Below are positions 19,377-27,090 of a stretch of 34,943 nt of DNA, piece by piece. Positions within the stretch are counted from its first letter, which is position 1. Each line of letters starts with the position of its first letter. Location: assembly GCA_025963385.1 (NCBI GenBank), contig JAOPUT010000130.1:1-34943 (forward strand), written 5' to 3'. Position numbers and translations under genes: made by a program. The DNA comes from Mycobacterium sp. GTDB taxonomy: Bacteria > Actinomycetota > Actinomycetes > Mycobacteriales > Mycobacteriaceae. A model generated the notes under the pieces. The model worked only from the letters and a program-made list of their open reading frames with translations. It ran no database searches and had not been told where the DNA came from.

Positions 19377-20024
19377 CTACACCTGCGAATCGGGGAACGC
19401 GACCACCGACAGGAAGCGGATCGGCAGCGCCACCAGGTCCACCGGGCCGTGGGCCCCCTCGCCGTCGAGTTGCAGCGAGTCACCGGGATGCAGCTGGTAC
19501 ACCGACCTGCTGTGGCTGTAGTCCATGACGCCTTCGAGCATGTAGATGAACTCGGTGCCGGGGTGCTGGAAGAGCGGATAGGTCTGGCTCTTCTCCGTCA
19601 ACGTCACCTCGAGGCACTCCAGTCGCTTGTGCTCACCACGCAGCGACCCGAGCAGTTGGTACTCGTGACCCTCGCGGGTGCCGTTGCGGACGATCCGCGC
19701 GCCCGTGCCCGCCTTGACGAACGCCGCCGGGCGCTCGACCTCCGCGCCGCGGAAGAGGGTGGTCACCGGCACGTCGAAACCCTTGGCCAGCAGCGCCAGC
19801 GTCGACAGACTGCAGGACGTCTGGGCATTCTCGATCTTGCTCATCATCGCCTTGGAGATGCCAACCCGGGCGGCCATGTCCGCGACCGTCAGACCCTGCT
19901 GCTGGCGCAGCTGCCGCACGTTGCGTCCGATGGCGGCCTCGAACTCCAGCTCGTCGACGGGCTCGGCCGGGTCGCGATCGCGGGCGGTCCCCGACTCGTT
20001 GCGGAGCAGCGGAATGTCGGTCAC
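19377..20024 (-). CDS. XRE-family regulator with C-terminal cupin domain
   Basis: The GTG at 20024 (VTDIPLLRNESGT), with AGGAGA about 9 nt upstream, gives 215 residues; the frame is open upstream, through the flavoprotein gene, without protein character. The HTH_XRE domain is at about residues 30-85 (IGRNVRQLRQQQGLTVADMA, VGISKAMMSKIENAQTSCS). The cupin domain is at about 130-205 (LFQHPGTEFIYMLEGVMDYS, QLHPGDSLQLDGEGAHGP). Regulators of this design (PuuR-like) control amine and amino-acid catabolic operons and bind their effector in the cupin. As the last gene of the glnT/split-glutamate-synthase operon it probably controls that operon; a palindrome upstream of the operon (25567-25580) is a candidate site. 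Confidence 0.9.
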   Translation of the reverse strand: MTDIPLLRNESGTARDRDPAEPVDELEFEAAIGRNVRQLRQQQGLTVADMAARVGISKAMMSKIENAQTSCSLSTLALLAKGFDVPVTTLFRGAEVERPAAFVKAGTGARIVRNGTREGHEYQLLGSLRGEHKRLECLEVTLTEKSQTYPLFQHPGTEFIYMLEGVMDYSHSRSVYQLHPGDSLQLDGEGAHGPVDLVALPIRFLSVVAFPDSQV

Positions 20025-20038
20025 GGGTTCAGTGTCTC

Positions 20039-21226
20039 CTAGCGCATCTCTCCCGCGCCGACATACGGGTACGGCGTCCTCAGCAGGTCGTTCTCGGTGA
20101 ACCGGGCCAGCCGGAAGTCGGTCTCCGGAATCCGCGCGTCGGCACTGCGGCCGTCGACCACCAGATCGGCGACGAGCCTGCCGACCGCAGGCGCGATCTT
20201 GAAGCCGTGGCCGCTGAAGCCCGCCGCGATCACCAGCCCGTCGACCCCGGTCCGTGAGATCACCGGGTTCCAGTCCGGGGTGACGTCGTAGCAACCCGCG
20301 TAGCTGCCGGTGATCGCGGCATCGGCGAAACCGGGGAAGCGGGTCCCCACCCGGTCGATCACCAGATCCACGAAGTCCTCGTCGGCCCGGTTGAGGTAGT
20401 CGTCGGGGTCGGCGTCGGCGACGTGGGAGAGGTCACTGTTGCCGAAGAGCACCTCACCGCCGAGCTCGGGCCGGACGTACTGCAGCGACACCAGATCGGA
20501 GAAGACGGGCACCGGCCCGAGCTCCACGCCGGGGGCGATCATGACGATCTGCTCGCGGACGACGCGGATCGGCACGTCGATTCCGTGGCGCAGCAACAGG
20601 TCTCGGGTCCATGCCCCGGTCGCGATCACGACGGTGCCCGCCGCGACCTCGGTGCCGTCGGCGAGCCGCACGCCCGTCGCCCGGTCGCCGTCGAGGAGCA
20701 GGTCCGTCATCGTGGTGCCCTGACGGACGCGGACGCCCGCGCCACGCGCCGACACGGCGAACGCCTGCGCGGTCTGATACGCGTCGCCGTACCCGCCGCG
20801 GGGCTCGTAGGCGAAGGCGGCGAACGGTTCGAGGTCCGCGTGCGGCCACATCTGCGCGACGTCGGCGGCGTCGATCTCCTCGGTCTGCACACCGACGGCG
20901 CGCTGAGCGGCCACGCTCTTGCGCAGGGAGTCCACGTTCGGCTCGCCGACCCCGACGACGTAGCCGGTCTGGCGGAAGCCGATGTCGCTTCCGAAGATCT
21001 CCTCGGCGTTTTCGAACACCTCGAGTCCGACGGTCGCCATCGCGGCCAGCGAGCTGACCCCGTAGTGACACCTGACGATGCCGGACGACTTGCCCGTCAT
21101 GCCGGAGCCGACGGTGTTGCGCTCGACGACGAGCACGTCGGTGACGCCGCGCCGGGCGAGTGCCCACGCGGCGGCGGCACCCTCGATGCCGCCACCGACG
21201 ATGACCACGTCATACGTCTCGGTCAT
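20039..21226 (-). CDS. FAD-dependent oxidoreductase, sarcosine/N-methylglutamate oxidase beta-like
   Basis: The ATG at 21226 gives 395 residues, the usual length for monomeric DAO-family enzymes. The N-terminal dinucleotide fold is DVVIVGGGIEGAAAAWALAR. GSGMTGKSSGIVRCHYG resembles the flavin-contacting loop of heterotetrameric sarcosine oxidase beta. The C-terminal YAGCYDVTPDWNPVI and GFSGHGFKIAPAVG motifs are characteristic of sarcosine, dimethylglycine and glycine oxidases. In the N-methylglutamate pathway the related MgdA oxidises N-methylglutamate, but its partner subunits (SoxA-, SoxD- and SoxG-like) are not encoded here. The substrate is therefore open: an N-alkyl amino acid is the best guess. 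A 79-bp gap with a strong palindrome separates it from the upstream gene. Confidence 0.87.
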   Translation of the reverse strand: MTETYDVVIVGGGIEGAAAAWALARRGVTDVLVVERNTVGSGMTGKSSGIVRCHYGVSSLAAMATVGLEVFENAEEIFGSDIGFRQTGYVVGVGEPNVDSLRKSVAAQRAVGVQTEEIDAADVAQMWPHADLEPFAAFAYEPRGGYGDAYQTAQAFAVSARGAGVRVRQGTTMTDLLLDGDRATGVRLADGTEVAAGTVVIATGAWTRDLLLRHGIDVPIRVVREQIVMIAPGVELGPVPVFSDLVSLQYVRPELGGEVLFGNSDLSHVADADPDDYLNRADEDFVDLVIDRVGTRFPGFADAAITGSYAGCYDVTPDWNPVISRTGVDGLVIAAGFSGHGFKIAPAVGRLVADLVVDGRSADARIPETDFRLARFTENDLLRTPYPYVGAGEMR

Positions 21227-21242
21227 CGGGCGGCGCCACCCC

Positions 21243-21297
21243 CGCGATTCGTGTGCATTCGGGAGCGGTGAGCGCAACGGATCGCACACAAATCGCG
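21243..21297. repeat. Palindromic repeat between the FMN synthase subunit and flavoprotein genes
   Basis: Arms CGCGATTCGTGTGC (21243-21256) and GCACACAAATCGCG (21284-21297) are complementary at 13 of 14 positions, with a 27-bp loop. It fills most of the intergenic gap within one operon. It is unrelated in sequence to the CATAAACG palindromes at 13.3 and 14.2 kb, apart from the shared CGCGA ends. It could act as a partial terminator or mRNA-stabilising hairpin. Confidence 0.9.
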
Positions 21298-21305
21298 ACG
21301 TGGGC

Positions 21306-22634
21306 TCATCGGCCGGGAATCCAGTCGGTGCCCGCCAACGGAACTCGCGCCATCGCGGCGGCCTCGATGGTGACGGCGACGAGGTCCTCCGGTTCCAGAT
21401 GCCGGACGTGCGCCTTGCCGCACGCCCGTGCGATCGTCTGCGCCTCCATGGTGAGCACCCGCAGATAGTTGGCGAGCCTGCGGCCGCCCTCCACCGGATC
21501 GAACCGGGCGGCGAGTTCCGGATCCTGCGTGCTGATTCCCGCAGGGTCGGTGCCGTCCTGGAAGTCGTCGAAGAAACCCGCTGCGCTACCGAGCCTTTCG
21601 TACTCCGCGGCGTAGCGCGGATGGTTGTCGCCGAGTGCGATGAGCGCGGCCGTACCGATGGCGACCGCGTCCGCACCCAGCGCCATCGCCTTGGCGACGT
21701 CGGCGCCGTTGCGGATACCACCGGACACGATCAGCTGGACCTCCCCGCCTGCCGGGCCGCTGCGGTGCACGCCCAGTTCGGCCAGCGCCTGCACCGCCTG
21801 CGGAACCGCGGCGAGCGTGGGGATGCCGACGTGCTCGATGAAGACCTCCTGCGTGGCAGCGGTCCCACCCTGCATGCCGTCGACGACGACGACGTCGGCG
21901 CCCGCGTGGACCGCGAGTTTCACGTCGTAGTAGGTCCGGGTGGCGCCGACCTTGACGTAGATCGGCTTCTCCCAGTCGGTGATCTCGCGAAGCTCGTTGA
22001 TCTTGATGGTGAGGTCGTCGGGTCCGGTCCAGTCGGGATGCCTGCACGCCGAACGCTGGTCGATGCCCTCCGGCAAGGTGCGCATTCCGGCGACGCGCTC
22101 GGAGATCTTCTGCCCCAGCAACATTCCGCCGCCACCGGGCTTGGCGCCCTGGCCGAGCACGACCTCGATGGCGTCGGCCTTGCGGAGATCGTCGGGGTTC
22201 ATGCCGTAGCGCGACGGCAGGTACTGGTACACCAGGTACTTGCTCTGGCCGCGTTCCTCGGGAGTCATGCCGCCGTCGCCCGTCGTCGTCGACGTGCCGA
22301 CCGCGCTGGCGCCGCGGCCGAGGGCTTCCTTCGCAGGCCCGGACAGCGCGCCGAAGGACATCCCCGCGATGGTCACCGGGATGTCCAGGTGCAGAGGGTT
22401 CTTGGCATTCCGGCCGCCGAGGACGACGTCGGTGTCGCAGCGCTCGCGGTACCCCTCGAGCGGGTAGCGAGACATCGACGCCCCGAGGAACAGCAGGTCG
22501 TCGAAATGCGGCAGGGGGCGTTTGGCGCCCCAACCCCGGATGTCGTAGATGCCCGTCTCGGCGGCCCGCTGGATCGCGGCGATGGTGCTCCGGTCGAAGG
22601 TGGCGGACTCACGCAGGCCCCAGCTGTCACTCAT
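21306..22634 (-). CDS. glxD: FMN-binding glutamate-synthase-like subunit (GlxD/MgsC type)
   Basis: This 442-residue protein starts at ATG 22634, one base overlapping the stop of the upstream gene. The FMN barrel of glutamate synthase is evident: PVTIAGMSFGALSGPAKEAL, GQGAKPGGGGMLLGQKIS, VKVGATRTYYDVKLAVHAGAD, VVVDGMQGGTAATQEVF and SGGIRNGADVAKAMALGADAV (phosphate-binding loop). In ferredoxin GltS the barrel is followed by a cysteine cluster binding 3Fe-4S; the equivalent here (QDGTDPAGISTQDPEL) has no cysteines. With GlxB and GlxC it forms a glutamate synthase split into three polypeptides, as in N-methylglutamate synthase MgsABC. Product (glutamate or an N-alkylglutamate) is not determined by the sequence. 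Confidence 0.9.
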   Translation of the reverse strand: MSDSWGLRESATFDRSTIAAIQRAAETGIYDIRGWGAKRPLPHFDDLLFLGASMSRYPLEGYRERCDTDVVLGGRNAKNPLHLDIPVTIAGMSFGALSGPAKEALGRGASAVGTSTTTGDGGMTPEERGQSKYLVYQYLPSRYGMNPDDLRKADAIEVVLGQGAKPGGGGMLLGQKISERVAGMRTLPEGIDQRSACRHPDWTGPDDLTIKINELREITDWEKPIYVKVGATRTYYDVKLAVHAGADVVVVDGMQGGTAATQEVFIEHVGIPTLAAVPQAVQALAELGVHRSGPAGGEVQLIVSGGIRNGADVAKAMALGADAVAIGTAALIALGDNHPRYAAEYERLGSAAGFFDDFQDGTDPAGISTQDPELAARFDPVEGGRRLANYLRVLTMEAQTIARACGKAHVRHLEPEDLVAVTIEAAAMARVPLAGTDWIPGR

Positions 22635-23323
22635 CAGTAGCTCGCGGTGTTGTCGGCGTGGAAGTGGTAGAGGCTCCTGGCCGAGCCGTAGCGGGTGTAG
22701 GCGTTCGTGTCGTCGTCGCCGTAGCCGCCCGCCTTGAGCAGCTGGCTCAATTCCTCGTGGTGCTCGGGGCGCATCTCCTTGGCCACGCAGTCGGCGCCGA
22801 GTGACTTGACGTTGCCGCGCAGGTAGATTCGCGCCTCGTAAATCGAGTCACCGAGGGCGTCGCCCGCGTCACCGCGGACCACCAGTCGCCCGGCCTGCGC
22901 CATGAACGCGCTCATGTGCCCGACGTCGCCTCCGACGACGATGTCGACGCCCTTCATCGAGATACCGCACCGCGCAGCGGCATTGCCGTCGACCACCAGC
23001 AAGCCGCCGTGGGCCGTCGCGCCTGCCGACTGTGACGAGTTGCCCCTGACCCACACAGTGCCGCTCATCATGTTCTCCGCGACACCGGTGCCCGCGTTGC
23101 CCTCGATGGTGACCTCTGCTCTCTGGTTCATGCCCGCGGCGTAGTAGCCGACGTGGCCGTGGATCGTGACCTTCACCTCGGCGTCCAGGCCGACCGCGAC
23201 GTTGTGCGCACCCGCAGGGTTCTCGATGACGAACTCGCCGCTGAGGTCGGATGCGTGCAGGGCCGAGTTGATCTCGCGCAGAGAGGTTTCCGCGAGATCG
23301 AACGTCGTCACTAACGTGTCCAT
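22634..23323 (-). CDS. glxC: GXGXG-domain glutamate-synthase-like subunit (GlxC/MgsB type)
   Basis: The ATG at 23323 overlaps the upstream gene by 13 bp and gives 229 residues. The right-handed beta-helix repeats of the glutamate synthase C-terminal domain are visible: VKVTIHGHVGYYAAGMNQRA, VTIEGNAGTGVAENM, VWVRGNSSQSAGATAHGG, DIVVGGDVGHMSAFMAQAG and RLVVRGDAGDALGDSIYEAR. The tail ends HFHADNTASY. As a free-standing polypeptide this domain is structural and helps form the ammonia tunnel between the glutaminase and FMN subunits. Overlaps on both sides indicate strict co-translation with its partners. Confidence 0.9.
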   Translation of the reverse strand: MDTLVTTFDLAETSLREINSALHASDLSGEFVIENPAGAHNVAVGLDAEVKVTIHGHVGYYAAGMNQRAEVTIEGNAGTGVAENMMSGTVWVRGNSSQSAGATAHGGLLVVDGNAAARCGISMKGVDIVVGGDVGHMSAFMAQAGRLVVRGDAGDALGDSIYEARIYLRGNVKSLGADCVAKEMRPEHHEELSQLLKAGGYGDDDTNAYTRYGSARSLYHFHADNTASY

Positions 23324-24195
23324 GCGTAGACCACCTCGGGCTCGGGTTCCCAGATGGTGGCCTTCTCGACGCCCGGCAGGCCGGACAGCGCCCGGTACTC
23401 GCTGGCCATGGCCACCCAGTCGGCGGTCTCGGCGATGACGGCCGGTTTGCAGGCGATGGCGTCGCGGACCACCGCGAACGAGTCGCGGTTGGAGACCAGG
23501 AGCGTGTAGAAGCCGTCGAACGTGGCGCACAGTTCCTTGAGCGCCGTCTCCACGTCGCGGCCCTCGGCAAGCCTGCTCGCCACGAATCGCGCGCCGACCT
23601 CGGTGTCGTTCTCGCTGTCGAAACGCACACCCGCGGCCTGGAGTTCGCGACGGATCGAGGCGTGGTTGGCGAACGACCCGTTGTGCACCAGGCACTGCTC
23701 GGGCCCGACCGCGTACGGATGGGCCCCCGATGGCGTCACCGCAGACTCGGTGGCCATCCTGGTGTGGCCGACGCCCTGCCAGCCCTGAGCCGTGGCGAGC
23801 CCCCACGACGCCGTCAGGGTCGCAGGGTCGCCGACGCCCTTGAGCACTGCCAGGTCGGCGCCGAAGCCGGCCACCAGGGCGTCCGGGTACGCGGACCTGG
23901 CCGCCGCGAGCAACGCCTCCGAGTCGACGTCCGAGGTGAGCAGATGGGTGTCGCCGATCATCGTGACGTCGACAGAGGTTCCCAACGCCGCGGCGACGGT
24001 CTCGGCATCGGCGCCGACCTCGAGCAGCGACACGCACCCGCGGCCCGGCGGCGTCCACACCGGGTCGCCGTAGACCGCGACGCCCGCCGAGTCACTGCCG
24101 CGGTTGGACATCTCACACAGCATCCCGGTGAGCAGTCCGCCCAGTCCTGGATACAGCTCCGGTGTGCGCAGGTGCAACCCCACGATTCCGCACAT
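23311..24195 (-). CDS. glxB: Class II glutamine amidotransferase subunit (GlxB/MgsA type)
   Basis: The ATG at 24195 has AAAGG 6 nt upstream, giving 294 residues. Cys2 after the initiator Met (MCGIVGL) is the N-terminal nucleophile of Ntn glutaminases. EMSNRGSDSAGVAVYG, GVGHTRMATESAVTPSGAHPY, LVHNGSFANH and SENDTEVGARFVASRL are the conserved glutamine-site motifs. The subunit releases ammonia or an amine from glutamine or a gamma-glutamylamide for the FMN subunit. It lies 27 bp after the type III glutamine synthetase gene in one operon, supplying the sequence synthetase product to glutaminase substrate. Confidence 0.92.
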   Translation of the reverse strand: MCGIVGLHLRTPELYPGLGGLLTGMLCEMSNRGSDSAGVAVYGDPVWTPPGRGCVSLLEVGADAETVAAALGTSVDVTMIGDTHLLTSDVDSEALLAAARSAYPDALVAGFGADLAVLKGVGDPATLTASWGLATAQGWQGVGHTRMATESAVTPSGAHPYAVGPEQCLVHNGSFANHASIRRELQAAGVRFDSENDTEVGARFVASRLAEGRDVETALKELCATFDGFYTLLVSNRDSFAVVRDAIACKPAVIAETADWVAMASEYRALSGLPGVEKATIWEPEPEVVYAWTR

Positions 24196-24222
24196 GCTCT
24201 GCCTTTCTTGGGATCTCGTCGC

Positions 24223-25551
24223 TCAGAAGGCGGTGAGATACTGATCGATCTCCCACGGACTGACCGTGCCGTGATAGCTGAAGAACTCGTCTCGCTTGAC
24301 GTCGGCGAAGTACTTCGCGACGCCGTTGCCCGCGGCATCGAGCACCCCGGTGATGACTTCGTCGCCTGCCAGTTCGTCCACCGCATGTAGCAGCGTCGGC
24401 GGCAGTGCGCGGCTGCCCTCGGTGACGGAGCCGACGGGGCCGGGGTCGAGGTTGCGCTTGATGCCGTCGAGCCCGGCGCCGAGGGCGGCGGCGATGGCGA
24501 GGTACGGGTTGGCCGAGCCGTCGCCACCCCGCAGCTCGATGCGTTGATCGTCCGGCACCCGGATGTAGTGGGTCCTGTCGTTGCCGCCGTAGGTGGGCTG
24601 CCGTGGCGCCCAGGAGGCACCGGATGCGGTGGTGAGTGCACCGGTTCGCTTGTACGAGTTTACCGTTGGGCCGACGACGGCCTGCAGTGCGCACGCGTGG
24701 TCGAGGATGCCCGCGATGAAGGAGTAGCCGGTGGGCGAGAGCCCGAGACCGTGGCCATCGGTGGCCGCGTCACCCGGGAACATTGCCGCCCCGCCGCTCG
24801 TCAGCGAAAGATGAAGGTGCAGGCCACTTCCGGTGCGGTCGGCGAAGGGCTTGGGCATGAAGGTGGCGACCATGCCGCGTTCCGCGGCGATCATCGACAG
24901 CAGATAGCGCAGGGTGATCACCCGGTCGGCGGTGATCATTGCCTCGGCGAACTGGAAGTTCTGCTCGAACTGGCCGTTCCCGTCCTCGTGGTCGTTGGCG
25001 TAGTTCGACCAGCCCAGTTGGTTCATCGCCGTCGAGATCGCCGTCAGGTGGTCGTACATCCGGGTGACGCCGCGCGCGTCGTAACAGGGTTGCGCGGCGT
25101 TGTCGTCGACGTCGGCGGTGGCCAGGCCGCCGTCCTGGTTACGGGTGAGGAGGAAGTACTCGACCTCGGCGCCCACCCATGGCTCGAAGCCCGCGTCGGC
25201 CGCCCGCGCGATCAACGATCGGAGGATGACGCGCGGCGCATACGGCCACGGCTTGCCCTCGACGTGGGGGTCGCAGTGCACGATCGCCAGCCCCTCCTTG
25301 ATGAAGGGGATCGGCGTGAATGACGTCGGGTCGGGGATGGCCATCAGGTCGGGATCCTTGGGCTCCTGCCCGATGGCGCCGACGGCATACCCGGCGAAAC
25401 CGACGCCCTCGGTCGCGAGGAGGTCGATCGCCTCGACGGGCACCAGCTTCGCGCACGGCTTGCCGCGGAGGTCGACGAACAGCGCAAGGACGAACCGGGT
25501 GCCCGAATCCCGGGCCATACCGGCGAGGTCGGTGGTGTCGGAGGAGGTCAT
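24223..25551 (-). CDS. glnT: Type III (GlnT-like) glutamine synthetase / gamma-glutamylamide synthetase
   Basis: This 442-residue protein starts at ATG 25551. It has glutamine synthetase motifs: AEVEYFLL (metal-binding Glu), NYANDHEDGNGQFEQNFQF, MPKPFADRTGSGLHLHLSL (ATP-site His), NSYKRTG and RIELRGGDGSANPYLAIAAALG. The PCYDARGVTRM segment and short C-terminus mark the GlnT/type III group, which also contains GmaS (glutamate plus methylamine plus ATP to gamma-glutamylmethylamide). There is no adenylylation-loop tyrosine context like that of GlnA1. The neighbours (split glutamate synthase, sarcosine-oxidase-like protein) fit GmaS-type amine assimilation as well as plain ammonium assimilation; sequence alone does not decide. 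It is the first gene of the operon. Confidence 0.88.
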   Translation of the reverse strand: MTSSDTTDLAGMARDSGTRFVLALFVDLRGKPCAKLVPVEAIDLLATEGVGFAGYAVGAIGQEPKDPDLMAIPDPTSFTPIPFIKEGLAIVHCDPHVEGKPWPYAPRVILRSLIARAADAGFEPWVGAEVEYFLLTRNQDGGLATADVDDNAAQPCYDARGVTRMYDHLTAISTAMNQLGWSNYANDHEDGNGQFEQNFQFAEAMITADRVITLRYLLSMIAAERGMVATFMPKPFADRTGSGLHLHLSLTSGGAAMFPGDAATDGHGLGLSPTGYSFIAGILDHACALQAVVGPTVNSYKRTGALTTASGASWAPRQPTYGGNDRTHYIRVPDDQRIELRGGDGSANPYLAIAAALGAGLDGIKRNLDPGPVGSVTEGSRALPPTLLHAVDELAGDEVITGVLDAAGNGVAKYFADVKRDEFFSYHGTVSPWEIDQYLTAF

Positions 25552-25566
25552 CGCCTGTCCTGTCTC

Positions 25567-25587
25567 TTGATATGAATCAAAGTATCA
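25567..25587. promoter_or_regulatory. Candidate operator upstream of the glnT operon
   Basis: The perfect inverted repeat TTGATATGAATCAA (25567-25580; arms TTGAT/ATCAA, 4-bp spacer) overlaps a second inverted pair TGATA (25568-25572) / TATCA (25583-25587). It lies 16 bp before the glnT start in the only AT-rich island of this gap. It is a plausible site for the XRE-cupin regulator encoded at the end of the operon. No footprinting consensus is known to me. Confidence 0.5.
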
Positions 25588-25616
25588 CTGTGTGAAACAG
25601 CCCGCAGCGCAGGAGA

Positions 25617-25652
25617 CCCCGATCGGCGCGGGGCGAATCGCGCCGATCGGGG
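25617..25652 (-). terminator. Strong hairpin terminator after amt
   Basis: Perfect 14-bp stem CCCCGATCGGCGCG (25617-25630) / CGCGCCGATCGGGG (25639-25652) with an 8-nt loop, starting 8 bp past the amt stop. There is no U-tract, which is usual for mycobacterial terminators. It separates the amt transcript from the glnT operon. Confidence 0.85.
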
Positions 25653-25659
25653 CCAGTTC

Positions 25660-26922
25660 CTAGGCGGACTGCAGCTCGTACGCGGCGTCGCGGTGCAGCT
25701 TCGCGTCGATGCCGCTCTCCTCGTCCTCGGGCGAGATGCGGATTCCCATCGTCTTCTTGATGGCGAACGCGATCGCGAACGCGACGACGAACGAGTAGGC
25801 CATCACCGCACCCGCGGCGATTGCCTGCTTCCACAACTGGCTGAAGCCGCCGCCGTAGAAGAGGCCGTTGGTGGCGTTGGGCATGCCGTCGCTGGCGAAG
25901 AGGCCGATGAGCAGGGTGCCGATGACACCGCCGACCAGGTGCACGCCGACCACGTCGAGCGAATCGTCGTAGCCGAATCGTTCCTTGAGGCCCACCGCGT
26001 ACACGCAGATCGCACCGGCGATGGCGCCGACGGCGATGGCACCGACGGGCGTGACGGCACCGCAGGCGGGGGTGATGGCGACCAGGCCGGTGATGGCGCC
26101 GGACGCCGCGCCGACGCCGGTGACGTGCCCGTCCTTGAGCTTCTCGACCGCGAGCCAGGCCAGCGTGGCGGCGCAGGTCGCGACGAACGTGGTGACCATG
26201 ACGATGGCGGCGGAGTTCCCCGCGGCCAGTGCCGAGCCGCCGTTGAATGCGTACCAACCGGCCCACAGCAGGCCCGCGCCGAGCAGGGTCAGCGGGACGT
26301 TGTGCGGCTTGCGCAGCTGGCCGAACATCGCGGACTTGCCGAGCACGATCGCGACGGCCAGCGCCGCGGCGCCCGCGTTGATGTGCACCGCGGTACCACC
26401 GGCGAAGTCGATCGCCTTGAGGCTGTTGGCGATCCAGCCACCGACGGAATCCTTGGTGACCACCCCGTCGAAGGCGAACACCCAGTGGGCGACGGGGAAG
26501 TACACCAGCACGGCCCACACCGTCGCGAACACCATCCACGCGCCGAACTTCATCCGGTCGGCGACCGCGCCCGAGATCAGCGCCACCGTGATCGCCGCGA
26601 ACAAGGCCTGGAACAGCGCGAACAGACTGACCTGCAGCCCAGAGATGGTCGTCTGCGACTCGAGAAGGTCCTTCATCCCGGCGAATTCGGTGAAGCTGCC
26701 GACGAAGCCGCCGTAGCTGGTGCCGAACACCATCGAGAAGCCGAACAACACCCACAGGACACCGACGACCGCCACTGCGCCGAACGTCATCATCATCATG
26801 TTCGTCGAGCTCTTCACCGAGACCATGCCGCCGTAGAACAGCGCAAGCCCGGGAATCATCAGGGTGAGCCCGATGATGCAACACAGCATGAAGGCCGTGG
26901 TGCCCGTGTCCACTACATCCAT
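25660..26922 (-). CDS. amt: Ammonium transporter
   Basis: The ATG at 26922 (MDVVDTGTTAFMLCC) has GGAG 6 nt upstream and gives 420 residues; in-frame starts at 26928 and 26964 are less well placed. About eleven membrane segments are visible, with the Amt signatures MIPGLALFYGGMV (extracellular Trp/Phe-Ser gate region), GGTAVHINAGAAALAVAIVLG (first pore His), KPHNVPLTLLGAGLLWAGWYAFNGGSAL (fragments of the Amt signature), VVGVHLVGGVIGTLLIGLF (second pore His) and a cytoplasmic C-tail. No glnK or glnD follows, unlike the amtB-glnB-glnD operon found elsewhere in mycobacterial genomes, so this is probably the second transporter (amt1-like). It brings in ammonium, and possibly methylammonium, which would feed the adjacent glnT cluster. 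Confidence 0.93.
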   Translation of the reverse strand: MDVVDTGTTAFMLCCIIGLTLMIPGLALFYGGMVSVKSSTNMMMMTFGAVAVVGVLWVLFGFSMVFGTSYGGFVGSFTEFAGMKDLLESQTTISGLQVSLFALFQALFAAITVALISGAVADRMKFGAWMVFATVWAVLVYFPVAHWVFAFDGVVTKDSVGGWIANSLKAIDFAGGTAVHINAGAAALAVAIVLGKSAMFGQLRKPHNVPLTLLGAGLLWAGWYAFNGGSALAAGNSAAIVMVTTFVATCAATLAWLAVEKLKDGHVTGVGAASGAITGLVAITPACGAVTPVGAIAVGAIAGAICVYAVGLKERFGYDDSLDVVGVHLVGGVIGTLLIGLFASDGMPNATNGLFYGGGFSQLWKQAIAAGAVMAYSFVVAFAIAFAIKKTMGIRISPEDEESGIDAKLHRDAAYELQSA

Positions 26923-26969
26923 CAACATCTCCAAGGGTGGTGCGGCCCCCTGCGGGCCGATCACTGGCA

Positions 26970-27040
26970 GTAACCGCTGTTTCTGTTACGTGGACGGGCT
27001 CGTGGTGTTGCGGCGAGGTAAACCTTCACAGCGACATCAC
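26970..27040. promoter_or_regulatory. Candidate nitrogen-regulator (GlnR-type) sites upstream of amt
   Basis: Two elements are seen: GTAAC-N10-GTTAC (26970-26989), an inverted repeat of GlnR-like half-sites with unusual spacing, and TTCAC-N6-ATCAC (27025-27040), which fits the loose AC-N9-AC rule reported for mycobacterial GlnR. Amt genes are typical GlnR targets. The match is weak and the assignment rests mainly on the gene family. Confidence 0.35.
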
Positions 27041-27090
27041 AGTGGGGTCGGAGCCGAAGTGTCACGGCGGCGGTGTGCCAGCATCGACGT

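Noticed and set aside
21078..22640. 520-codon plus-strand ORF opposite glxD
   Set aside because: Shadow of the FMN subunit gene, with the Val/Asp/Arg-rich composition typical of antisense high-GC frames.
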